This document shows positions 18,681-28,234 of a stretch of DNA of 30,210 bases, piece after piece. The stretch spans positions 1,841,669-1,871,878 of the forward strand of contig BFEA01000008.1 of assembly GCA_003427395.1 (NCBI GenBank). Reading direction: 5' to 3'. The stretch is from Chara braunii. Taxonomy: Eukaryota; Streptophyta; Charophyceae; Charales; Characeae. The notes beneath the pieces were generated by a model. That model ran no database searches, was not told where the DNA came from, and worked only from the letters and a program-made list of their open reading frames with translations. Made by a program: the position numbers and the translations under genes. Numbering within the stretch: the stretch's first letter is position 1; each line of letters begins with the position of its first letter.

Positions 18681-18785
18681 CTACTAGAGGGAGTGATAAG
18701 AGCAGCCGCCTCTAGTAGCTGTCCCTGGCTGCTCCATCTATTGGTGGGGAGCTGCACATGCTGGAAACCGGGTCCATCGTCCCTG
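18681..18785 (+). repeat. Structured dispersed repeat, copy 2
   Basis: A perfect 10-bp stem (18681-18690 with 18709-18718) has a loop with GATAAGAGCA, followed by GCTCC ... GGAGC and the block GGGTCCATCGTCCC. It matches copy 1 at 10661-10765. The first stem differs in sequence from copy 1 at several positions yet remains fully paired, including two compensatory exchanges. Confidence 0.6.
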
Positions 18786-18914
18786 TACAACAAGACCATC
18801 CGCAAGATAAATTCGAGAGCAGTCCGCCAGCATTGATTACCCAAGATACCCAGGGGTATTGACTGAGCCGATAGGGCATTTCTTTCTTTTCTTTTTTTCG
18901 GTAAGTTCTTATAA

Positions 18915-18971
18915 GCTCCGGTCCATTCGTAAGGGGGAGCAACACGTACTGGGAACCGGGCCCAGTATGCC
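18915..18971 (+). repeat. Structured dispersed repeat, copy 3 (second half only)
   Basis: It has GCTCC (18915-18919), GGAGC, and a block ACTGGGAACCGGGCCCAG as in the other copies. The upstream paired stem is missing, though GGTAAG is present just before it. Confidence 0.55.
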
Positions 18972-19002
18972 TTATGAAAATAGACAGAAAGATTGCAGAT
19001 GT

Positions 19003-19032
19003 CGGGGACATTACCCGGCTTCGGGTCAGAAT
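19003..19032 (+). repeat. Short dispersed repeat with CATTACCCGGCTTCGG core, copy 1
   Basis: About 27 of 30 bases agree with 26433-26462. In this copy ACCCG and CGGGT form a perfect 5-bp hairpin. Identity outside the core is lost, so the parent element is not known. Confidence 0.6.
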
Positions 19033-19938
19033 ATCAGAAACACATATGATTTTCTTTGACGCATGAACAATTGCAGAGGACTCTTCCCGAGGGCGGGGGC
19101 GCAGTGAGGCCGGGAGCACTGCGCCCCGCCCGCGCAGTCAGGCCGAGCGGCGCCGAGCGGTGACATGTGGCAGAGCAACACGAAGTCAAATCAAGCAGCG
19201 CTGGATGGCAACAAGCGGCGGTGCAGTGCGTTGCCGGGGGGAGTGGATTCGGGGTGGTGCGGTGGTGGTTGAGAGGTTTTGGGTAATGGACAATGATGGG
19301 AAGGATGGTGATAAGGGTGATGCATAAGGCTACTACGAAGAGGCTGCTTGTGAAGGGCTGCGAAGGGTATGGTCTGCCAGCATCATCATCAGAGCTACGA
19401 ATGGCGGGGTGTCATGTGTCTAACGAAAGAGTCAGGAGATGAAGGGCAACGAAGGGCATGGAAGGTCTGTTCCCCCCCGGACTACCAGTGAGGGGTCACC
19501 GGCAGGTTCGGTGGTTTTGTCTTGCTACGTGGCAAGTGAGGGGTAAAGTGAAGCCACGGTCCGTTAGTCCTTATTGTTCAGTCTTTTTTTGATGGCCGAG
19601 AGAGTGGTCATGTGATGGCTGAGTTGCCTTCGGGCCGATAAGGGAGGGGGTGAAGGTTTGGGGAAGACAGACACATCATGATGAGAGGTTAGTTTATATG
19701 CTTTGATCCCTAGTTTTGCTCTTCGTGGCTTGAGTGACCTCCTTTTTTTCGTTTTGATCTCGTTTTTTTGGAGGTAGCTTCAAGATAGTAACTCCATTCC
19801 GATTTTCAGATGATTGTAAATCCGATTTTTGATTCTAAATCTCTGGTTTTTGAATTTAATCTTTTCGATTTTTCTATTTGATTTTCTCATGACAGGTAGC
19901 TTTAGGTTTTCAACTCTAAGAGCCTCGTTCCACCCGAC
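19033..19938. other. Intergenic region, GC-rich then T-rich
   Basis: 19080-19200 is GC-rich and the final 200 bp are T-rich with several GATTTTT motifs. It could contain the promoter of the Myb/SANT-like pseudogene, but I see no clear TATA box or other element I can support. Confidence 0.3.
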
Positions 19939-22266
19939 TTGAGTTCAAGTGCGATGCGAAAAATCATTGTTCCACCCCGTCCTAGAGAAATGTTTTTTTG
20001 TTTTCATATTTTGCATCTGAAGTGCCCGCTCTTGAAACTCAAGTGCAGCCCAGGCAAAATCGCACTTGAGTTCAAGTCACCTCCTGGAGGTGCCTTGAGT
20101 TCAAGAGTTACCCTTGGGTTTCAGCCGCGGATGCAGGTAAGTTTTTTTTTTTTTCCTTTTACGCCCCGCGTTCCTGGTTCACGGCATGTCCTTTTGTGGT
20201 CCAGCGAGCAACGGCTACCGGTGGCGGTACCGGGTGCCGGCAGTGGAACTCTTGAGTTTGGTGGCTGCGGCTTCCTGTGGGCCGTTGGGGCACACACGCG
20301 CGGTGACCGTTGTAGCGCGCGGTGCACTATTGTAGCGCACGGTGCACCGTCATCGAGGTGGGAAAATCCGAATTGGTCACACGCCGCAGTTGCTCGTAGC
20401 TGTTTGGACGCTACGTTATGGGCGAGGGATATTTTGTCGCAGCAGGTCCACATGGCAGTACAAGACAAGCACGGTTGCTGCAGGTTGCTGCACCGGCGTT
20501 CGCACATGCTTCTGCAAACCTCCGTTGTCATTTCCTGTCCTGTGCGCTGTGCTGTGACGTGCATGGCGGACCATGCGAGGAAGGTGTCGCTGCTTTGTGT
20601 CCTCATCCTCCTATTGCTGCTCCTGCTCATACTGCACCTGTGGTCTTCGAGGCGTGCAAGGGTTGTGCCCCGCAAGCGGAAGCCGACGAGATCGAGCAAG
20701 CATCAGGCGTGTAAAGGAGGGATGGGTGTCGGCGGCGACGGGGCGGATATGTTCATGTACGGGGTCTTGGGGGGTGGCGGCGAGGGGTGTTTTCCATCGG
20801 ATACACCACGTTACGATCCAGCACTTTATGCACACCTGCCGCCGCATCTTCAGCCCCTTCCCGACGATGAGAATTGGCAGCCGCCTCCATCGACTTTCGA
20901 CCTCGCGCACGGCTCCACCCAGTCCATATCGGACAGTGAAATGTGGGTGAGAGATCAGTGGCCGAGGCAGGGGCCAATGACGTCACTTCTGTTGGACGAA
21001 TTGCACCAGGGAATGTGCCCACCCCTCGATCGACAGTTGTCTTCGGGGGGTCGCCCTGCCGCATCACAAACGCTTATCATCAATCCCGCCAGCCGTTCTG
21101 AGGGCGACGCGTCAATCGGACAGTCGGCTCAGCGGCCGGGTGCTGCAAGCTTGCAGCCAACAGCCGCACCTGCGAACACCAACATTCATGCAGATCCGAC
21201 GGTCACACGACCGACGGCGAGGGTTCGGGCATCATCAGAGGGTAGGCAAGCCAATGTCGTGGACAACATCATCACCAAGGTGTTGACGAAGCACGCAACG
21301 AGTGACGGAGATGGCAGTGGCGGTGGGGGTGCGGACTGTGAAATCGTGGAAGATGCAGCAGCAGACGACGTGGAGGAGGAAGACGACGAAGTCGACGCTG
21401 AGGAGCCATGGCCTACGACAAAGAGCCAAAAGAAAATGTCGGCGAGGAAACCAGCTCCGAAGGGGCGGGGGAAGGGGAAGGCCAAGGAAGGGGGTGGCGA
21501 GAGCGGCGGGGGAAGGATAATATGGAGTCTGGATGACTCCATCACCCTCGTGTGCTGCAAGAGGAGCAAGACGAAACTCTTGCTGCGGCGGGCCATAACT
21601 TTGCGAGGATGAAGACGAAGCAGTGGAAAATGGACTGACATCGCGAAGAGGATGGAGGTGCTGGGGTTGACCCGTGAGTGGGATGTGTGCATGAAGAGAT
21701 GGGAGAATATGTTCTCGTGGTACAAGAAGGTGCAATGGAGGGAGAAGGAGTCCAGGTTGCAGTCGTTCTTTACGCTAACGCCGAAAGAACGAGCCGATAA
21801 AGGGTACAAGTTCCAGATGGATAGCCGACTTTACGAGGCAATCCATGCCGGTCAGCACGGTAATCAAACCATCCACCCGCCGAATGTGGTGCACACGGGG
21901 GCTTCTGAGCAGTGAGGTGTAAACAACGGCAGCACAGACCAAACTTCTGCGAGTGAGAATGGCGATGGGGAGGCCGGGAAAGGTTGTGCGAGCAGGTCGT
22001 CACGCGGGATGAAGTTCACGAAAAGGAAAAATGCAAGGCAACAGGTTTTTGAGGCGGTGACGGATGTCATGACCACTTACTCAAAAGTCCTGGCTGATTC
22101 AGTGGACAGCGCCAGCAAACGGTAGTGCGACGTCCTTCAGCGACAATGCGATATCATGGAGAGGGAGGTGAAACTGCACGAGACACAGTGCGGCGTGATG
22201 GATGTGGGCCAGCAGATGTTGTGTGACGCTTTGTTGAAGATCGCGGAGGCGTTGTCCTGCCCGTAG
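19939..22266 (+). pseudogene. Trihelix Myb/SANT-like DNA-binding protein, broken
   Basis: An open frame runs 19939-21612; an internal start at 20722 (MGVGGDG) is more credible because the earlier part is repeat-like. The middle is proline/serine-rich, then acidic (EEEDDEVDAEE), then basic. The DNA-binding domain starts at W529 (WSLDDSITLV). A base is lost near 21570 and one gained near 21627-21631; with these the domain continues as KQWK...WTDIAKRM, then CMKRWENMFSWYKKVQ at 21670 onward, the trihelix pattern of spaced tryptophans. In-frame stops follow at 21913-21915 (TGA) and 22123-22125 (TAG), and the frame ends at 22264-22266 after a coiled C-terminal stretch (QRQCDIMEREVKLHE). Such proteins act as transcription factors or as transposon-derived binders; which applies here is not clear. 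Confidence 0.75.
20311..20346 (+). repeat. Short direct repeat TGTAGCGC[GA]CGGTGCA (two copies)
   Basis: Units at 20311-20326 and 20331-20346 differ at one base. They lie inside the 5' part of the open frame and add to the impression that this part is not true coding sequence. Confidence 0.6.
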
Positions 22267-22336
22267 AAGGGGCAACACTGCAAAGTTGGCGTAATCAGGG
22301 GCGGACATGTTAGGCCGTTGGAGGTGGGAGTGGGGC

Positions 22337-22348
22337 GTGGGGGGGAAT

Positions 22349-22400
<52 letters not shown>

Positions 22401-22408
22401 TGTTGCGN
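22337..22408. repeat. Long poly-G tract and ambiguous base
   Basis: An almost unbroken G-run spans 22350-22398, followed by TTTGTTGCG and the only N in the window (22408), then a duplicated T-run/CAGCAG unit. This is probably a hard-to-read homopolymer; the true length is unreliable. Confidence 0.8.
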
Positions 22409-22457
22409 TTTTTTTTTCAGCAGTTTTTTTTTCAGCAGTTCAAATTTTCTAACTGCT

Positions 22458-22563
22458 CCGGGGGCCAAGTCCCACTTACCCGAAAAAAGGATTTCTGACC
22501 GCAGATTTGGAAGATCAACGACCAGAAATCAAGGATCACCGTAAGTGGGACTTGCCCCCGGGA
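22458..22563. repeat. Inverted repeat with AAGTCCCACTTAC arms, copy 1
   Basis: The arm 22458-22480 is matched in reverse complement by 22541-22563, with CGGGGGC, AAGTCCCACTTAC in common, and weaker pairing continuing inward. The structure resembles a small foldback element. A related arm pair occurs at 28110-28234. Confidence 0.6.
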
Positions 22564-22875
22564 CTCCCTCCAGTCCAAGCAGACAGCCAGAGAGGTTCCT
22601 CGCAAAGCAGCGTGGACTCCGTGCCACTGGAGGAGAGGACGACCTTAGCGAGGACCTTAGCACGGTGGGCTGTAACGCCCTCGGAGTCCCACTAGCTTAG
22701 CTGAGACTCTTGTTCCCGAACCACATCAGAGGCATATATCTTGCCTCAACATGGACGTTTATTCGTTTACGTTCTGTCCGAACACCATGGCAGTTAAGGT
22801 ACTTTCCCTTCCCCCAACTCCCATTCCGGCGATTCCTCCCTAACTCTGTCTCTGTGTCTGTCACTTCCGCGGGCC

Positions 22876-22936
<61 letters not shown>

Positions 22937-23695
22937 TGTGTGTGGAGCCCGCAGGCCAACATTAATGACAGTCCCGGCGGAAGGACGCCACGCACTGCTC
23001 ATCCATTTTCATGGTTTTCCTTTGTTTGAAATTGCACTAACGGATGTCCGGACCGAAATGACATCTCCGACTGCTCATTACTTTTTTTTTTTTTTTTTTT
23101 TCCTTCGTTTTGTATTCATTTGAGTTTTGTATTCTTTTGATTTTTCTGTTTAGCCGGCCGAAGGCGACTCGGCTGACCTGCTGCTGCTCTGCATTGTGTA
23201 CGTGATTGTCTGGTGTGTCTGTAACTCTGCTGAAGTTCACGAATTTCCTCACCACGCAGGACCTGGTGCTGTTTGTGTTCTACCATCTCCTCTCGGCGGA
23301 GCTCTGTCTGTGACTCTGTGCACCGCATGTATCTGGTCCTCTTATTTGAGAAAAAACGTGCTGATTCTGCTGAGAAACTCGTACGGAGGAGGTGGTCCTG
23401 CCCCCGTCAGAGGATACTCAAACTTGCATTGTTTTACTTATTTCTGGACGGTGGACGGAATTGAGGCTAGATGCATACAGGTCCGAGCGTAAATCCGGTC
23501 AGATACGTTTAACGGAGTGCTGGTGTGAGTACGCCCTCAGCCGCGGCGCGAAGCGAATTGAATTGAATGCTCTTTCTTCGTACGTGTTATGTTACGCCTG
23601 TCTTCCCCCTGAGTCTCCTCCTTAGCCTTCAACGATTTCCTAATCAGGCCGCCAAGGGCCCAAACAAAAGGAAGGGTTTGAACAATTTGGGGGCC

Positions 23696-23726
<31 letters not shown>

Positions 23727-24123
23727 GGCAGACCGGCCCCAAGCGTTCTTTGTCTCTACTGAAAAGTCCCCGAGGGGGAAGGTACCTGTTGGGCGCCGCC
23801 CTTCAGCATTCACATGCCTTAGTTAAGGCGTGTGTCTTGGGGCCCCAAAATGCTGCCTGTGCCTGCGAGTGCCGGCGAATGGCCACGGCCCTGCCTGGTA
23901 CCCGCCTGGATGGACTAGGCCCGCCTGTGGAGCTTTAACCTAATTGATTCAACGGCTATCACCGGTACATCTGGGCGTGGTGGGCCCCGCTGCTCCCCAA
24001 AGCGGAGCAGTTTTTTCTTCCTTATGGTCTGGTGCCACCTGCCATAATGATTGTGGTTCGGTAGCCCCAAGCCTCCGGAATTTTTGTAGGCCATGAAAGG
24101 AAATCCTTCAAGCCTGGGGCTGT
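22564..24123. other. Non-coding repeat-bearing region
   Basis: It holds a CT/GT microsatellite (22877-22944), a T-run (23083-23101), an A-run of about 29 (23697-23725) and otherwise unremarkable sequence. Reading frames here are short and repeat-driven; no gene seen. Confidence 0.5.
22877..22944. repeat. (CT)n-(GT)n compound microsatellite
   Basis: About 21 CT units are followed directly by about 12 TG units. Confidence 0.95.
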
Positions 24124-24134
24124 GTACTGGCGGC

Positions 24135-24241
24135 TTAAACCACCAGTACTTGGGCACTGTGCGCCGCGCCGGCCGCCCAAATCTCGAAGCAGCCGGCCGT
24201 AGCGTTAACGCTAAGGCGTCGCCCAAGTACTGGTGGTTTAA
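24135..24241. mobile_element. TTAA-ended MITE family, short copy (107 bp)
   Basis: It has TTAA and perfect 17-bp inverted ends beginning ACCACCAGTACTTGGGC, with a GC-rich centre unlike the two longer copies. Immediately left (24124-24138) is the outer end of a second element (GTACTGGCGGCTTAA), and immediately right (24248-24265) a further inward end (CAAACCACCAGTGCCT). The element is therefore sandwiched between two other termini. Confidence 0.75.
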
Positions 24242-24304
24242 CATGGATCAAACCACCAGTGCCTCAGCCGTAGAGCGGCGGGGGGGGGGAGGAAAGCATT
24301 CCTT

Positions 24305-24412
24305 CTACCTTCTTCTTACCCCGTATACAACGTACGGTAGCTGTATTTGGGGTATCTTTCAGTCTATATACCGCTATAATGAGGGTACGTTGTATTTGGG
24401 GGAAGAAGGTAG
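24305..24412. repeat. Imperfect inverted repeat, 28-31 bp arms
   Basis: Arms 24305-24335 and 24385-24412 share CTACCTTCTTC and ATACAACGTAC in inverted orientation around a 49-bp loop. GGAAGAAGGTAGGCT then repeats in tandem at about 24401-24434. Possibly another small foldback element. Confidence 0.6.
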
Positions 24413-24434
24413 GCTGGGGGGGGAAGAAGGTAGG

Positions 24435-25560
24435 CTGTATTATTTTATTTTATTTTTTGACAAACATGACGAGTAGACCCCAAGGATTTTTCAGACAAAG
24501 TCTCTGGACAAAAACAAGACTTGTCAACTTGAATGGTGACCAAAAACAGCAACCGTTTTTTGCTCTGTCTGTTTCAGTGCTGTCTGGCTCAGCTATGCAG
24601 CCAGGGCCTTTACAGATGCACACATAGAATGCATATCAATCTGAACACACAATCTTGAGCAATTGAGTTTCAAAAAGGGAAAACATCGGGAATGTACCCA
24701 CAAGGAATCAAAGGTCTTCAGTCCAATACAATTGGGAAAGCTAATCTGGAAAGCAAAAAACTCTAAGACTCCATTCTTCCAGGTGTTGTCTTGATCTGGA
24801 TGAGACTTCCATGTTATGTTTTTTGGATGAGCCTGAGCTGGCAGGTGCCATACTCAAGCATGGACACCCATGTGTGTGTGTTATTGTTTTTTTGGGGGGG
24901 GCATGGGGGTGGGGGTGGGGGTGGGGGAAGGAAAGTCAGCCGCACTTTCTAGCAAACAGGCAGGGAGACAGACTCCCAGGCAGGCAGGCAGCAAGGCAAT
25001 CAAGAGACCTAACAAGGCAAGCGACAGGGAGGAGGGTTAACAAGAACGAGAGGCAAGAGGGCAGGATTGCAAAAAGGCCAAACAGCAGGGCTCTGGCAGC
25101 GCGGTGATACAGAGCAAGCGGACGGCTGCCAACAGTGCCAAGCAGCAGCCTGAGGGCGGCACCGACAAGGCAGGCAGGCAACACATACAGCACAGGCCAA
25201 AGTGGATCATGACGTTGGGACCTGGTCACACCGGAACTAGAACTATACAGACTCGGAGTCTTGGTTTCTGGTTCACGTCAGAACCAGGAGTTAAGGGGTC
25301 CCTTTGACGAATGTTTGTCATCCCCAGCCTGAGGCAACATATAGACGCAGAAGCATCCTCAATACATAAGCCTCACAAATAGTGTTACATACGCACATAC
25401 CGAAAAGTAACCAACCATTTCGCATATCTCGAACGTGCCTCGTTGGACTTGGGAGGTCAACGAGAGGAAAGGAACGAAGACAAGATACAGTGGGCAGCAT
25501 AAAAAGATAAAAACATAGGTAGACAGACAAGAAGACAAGACCGTACACAGCGTACCGGAA

Positions 25561-25563
<3 letters not shown>
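24435..25563. other. Non-coding region with CAGG/CAAG-rich patch
   Basis: No gene seen. 24950-25190 is rich in degenerate GGCA/GGCAAG units, and 24893-24928 has GGGGGT repeats. The rest is unremarkable. Confidence 0.45.

Positions 25564-25635
<72 letters not shown>
25564..25635. repeat. (TG)36 microsatellite
   Basis: A perfect TG dinucleotide run of about 72 bp; Cys/Val and Thr/His reading frames across it are artefacts. Confidence 0.97.
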
Positions 25636-25637
<2 letters not shown>

Positions 25638-25772
25638 GAACCTTCGCTGTCCTTTCTGGGAATGTGACACACCTTATTTGGGAAGCTATGCCCCTTCAAT
25701 TTTTGACTCTTTGCTGCTAGCCATCTTCTTTTTCTTTTTTTTTGGGGGGGGGAGAGGGCGGGGGGACAAAAT

Positions 25773-25825
25773 GCTCCAATCTATTCTTGGGGAGCAGCAC
25801 ATGCTTGGACCGGGCCCAGCGTCCC
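25773..25825 (+). repeat. Structured dispersed repeat, copy 4 (second half only)
   Basis: It has GCTCC (25773-25777), GGAGC and the block GGACCGGGCCCAGCGTCCC, matching copies 1-3 in the same orientation. The upstream stem is replaced by a G-rich tract. Confidence 0.6.
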
Positions 25826-25947
25826 ATAAGAAGATACTAGCTAAGTGCCTGCGGTGCGGGCGGTGCAGGCTACGCCCACAGAAATAACAAATGCAGTGGG
25901 TGACCTAACAGTGCTCACACTGCATTTCGGTTGGCTCTGCTGAGTCT

Positions 25948-26232
25948 GCTCCAAGATGTTCGCCCGCAGAGACAACAACAGCCTACCGGGGGGCACAAAA
26001 CGACAGCCGCGTGAGAGATGGAAAAAAAAGGAAGGAAACGAAAAAATAAAATAAAAAAAAATGGAGGACACAAAATGACAGGCGGGAAAAATGAAAAAAG
26101 GAGAAGGGCGACACAAAATGACGGCCAACCGGGGAAAACAAAACCAAAAAAAAGGCCGCCCGAATATCAGATGGCTCGTCTCCAAGATGTTTGTTCGCAT
26201 CAACGCCAGCCGTGCGCCCCACCCCGGGGGCA
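25948..26232. repeat. Degenerate direct repeats around an A-rich stretch
   Basis: CTCCAAGATGTT begins two roughly 50-bp related segments (25948-25997, 26175-26232), each ending GGGGGCAC. Between them CACAAAA[CT]GAC occurs three times (25993, 26069, 26110) amid A-rich sequence. Nothing coding is supported. Confidence 0.5.
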
Positions 26233-26432
26233 CCCGCTCTGGTTTAATGGTGCGCTGTGAACATTTCGGTATGCGCACCCCTCTCCACACTCCCCCCTCC
26301 TTGATCGCCTTCATCCGCCGCCCCTCACCAAAACTTCGACCCGAATCCGGTGTGCAGCATGTCATGGACCCCCTTCCCCCGCGGCCAATGCTGATAGGAT
26401 AACAAAATATACACTGTCAGGTTATTGAAGCA

Positions 26433-26462
26433 CCGGGGTCATTACCCGGCTTCGGCTGAGAA
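26433..26462 (+). repeat. Short dispersed repeat with CATTACCCGGCTTCGG core, copy 2
   Basis: Matches 19003-19032. Here the CGGGT arm is changed to CGGCT, so the hairpin is lost; a different small hairpin AATCT/AGATT follows at 26463-26480. Confidence 0.6.
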
Positions 26463-26738
26463 TCAATCTGCGAATAGATTGATCCAAGTACTCATGAGAC
26501 AGCCTCAAAAAAACGCCGTTACGCCGGTTACAGTCTAATAGGAAAACCACACATCTGTGCAATACCAGAATCTGATTCAACTTGAAAGGGCCGAATGAGT
26601 AAAAACACAAGACCTACGAACAACTCAAGTCGCTCTGGAGCCTGTAAACCAGAACTTAACTCACGTCGGACAGATGCTACTCAGTGGCCCAATGCTCAGC
26701 CTCCCTAATGTCCTGCCTCATCAGCAAGCCCCAAGCCT

Positions 26739-26944
26739 TAAACCACCAGTACCTGGCCCAGCTATCGGCCGCGGCGCTTCCCGTATACGTGCCGCACCAT
26801 TTGGGCTTCGGCCTGCCGGACCGCATTGGCTGGAGGCCGCAGGCAAAAAGAAAAAGAAAATTGCGACGGCGGTTCGGCAGGACTTGGCGCGCAGCGTGCT
26901 GGGAGGCTCGGATTCAATAGCTGAGCGAGGTACTGGTGGTTTAA
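26739..26944 (-). mobile_element. TTAA-ended MITE family, copy 2 (206 bp)
   Basis: It lies in reverse orientation relative to 18452-18654 and aligns along its whole length, with TTAA at both ends and inverted ACCACCAGTACCT termini. A second TTAA follows at 26946-26949 (GTTAA), so the exact target duplication is unclear. Non-coding. Confidence 0.85.
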
Positions 26945-28109
26945 GTTAAACCAGGCCTCACACCCCCATCTGCCAGGCTACGAGGCAACGCGACCTGCCT
27001 CAGGACATAATATGTTGGGCTTCTCTTAATGTCTCGGAGCATACGTCAATTTATGTTCTGTCCTCTTCATTTTTCTGCAGGATAGATAGGATATCCGCTT
27101 GTCCTTTCCATTTTAAATTTCCTTTTCTGCTTCACACCTTAGCTTGTAGCCTTCTGCATGACATTGTAGAATTTTCGAATTTTGTTTGAAATTGCGTGCA
27201 TGCCATCTGTGACTTGGAATTTAATATGCACATTGCACTGCACTTCTTCTTCTCCAGCAGTCTGCCTGACAAGCTTCAATTGCCCTTTCGTACTTGTGCC
27301 TTCGGATTCCTAACTCTGCAGGAAACCATGATTGCTGATCTTCACGACCCCACGTGTTCACTTGCAACATTTTCACCCTAGGAAGCGAAGGTGTTGGCGA
27401 CGCTATATCTGCTTGACAATGTGAGCAATTTTGAAACAATTGTTTTCGTCATGATTCTTTTGTGTAAATCAGTTTTTGACTGATGGCCCACATCTGGCCT
27501 GTTTCTCTTGGCATCTCTCTCTCTCTTAAAATTTTCCTTCCGCTTAACGAAACTCGTTCCGGAACCCGATCCCGGCGATCCGTGGACATTCCAGTTCTGA
27601 CTTCTGACCAGAAACAGTTACAGTAACTCCACCTCATCTCTCCTAAATTTAAATCCTTGGAAAATCCTTGGAAGTTGGCACACCCCCTTTCTTGCACTTT
27701 AAACTTTAAAGCAGCCTTGAAGTTCGAGTTTGGTGCGAGGTTGCCAGTCACAGGCAGGGGCACCAGGGGGCCATTTCCTCCAAGCATCTTTAAGTTGCGC
27801 GAATGAATCTTGTTATGCAAAAGATTTGATTCAGAAGCAGGAGGTCACTTTGATTGTAGTTACACTGAAGCCACACCCAGGTGTAGGTCATGCAAATGTA
27901 ATGCCATGTGGCCTTACTGTAAACATGGATTGGGTACATTCTAATTGTGGCCCTAATATTCGCTCAGAACCACTGCCAGTGTGGTCACTCCTTGTCTCTT
28001 TCCCTTTTTTATTTTCCTCTCTTCTCGCGCCCTGTCTCTGTACCCTTCATCACCCTGAGGCTCTCAATTAAACGCATGCTAGTTGTGTCAAGCCTCCATG
28101 TGCGGGAAA
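26945..28109. other. Non-coding region
   Basis: No gene, structured repeat or element is recognised. Reading frames are short on both strands and resemble nothing I know. Confidence 0.4.
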
Positions 28110-28234
28110 GGTCCCACTTACGCACCAGATCAGATTCTTCTGCTCCTCGTGACAGATGACTCTAGTAAAGCATGGTCCAGACCTAGATCATTTCAAAAAC
28201 AAATTAAAGAATAAAAATCCAGGCAAGTGGGACC
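28110..28234. repeat. Inverted repeat with GGTCCCACTT arms, copy 2
   Basis: GGTCCCACTTACGC (28110-28123) is matched in reverse by CAAGTGGGACC (28224-28234). The arms resemble those at 22458-22563. The 100-bp centre is AT-rich and unrelated. Confidence 0.5.

Noticed and set aside
20121-20699. 192-residue minus-strand frame
   Set aside because: It is antisense to the long plus-strand frame, with a composition explained by that GC-rich sequence.
22710-23123. Open frame across the CT/GT microsatellite
   Set aside because: It is mostly Ser-Leu and Cys-Val repeats made by the dinucleotide runs, with no other protein-like feature.
25359-25887. Cys-Val and Thr-His repeat frames
   Set aside because: They are produced by the (TG)n run at 25564-25635.
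25841-26365. 174-residue minus-strand frame and lysine-rich plus-strand frames
   Set aside because: They reflect the A-rich repeats at 26020-26150 and have no recognisable domain.
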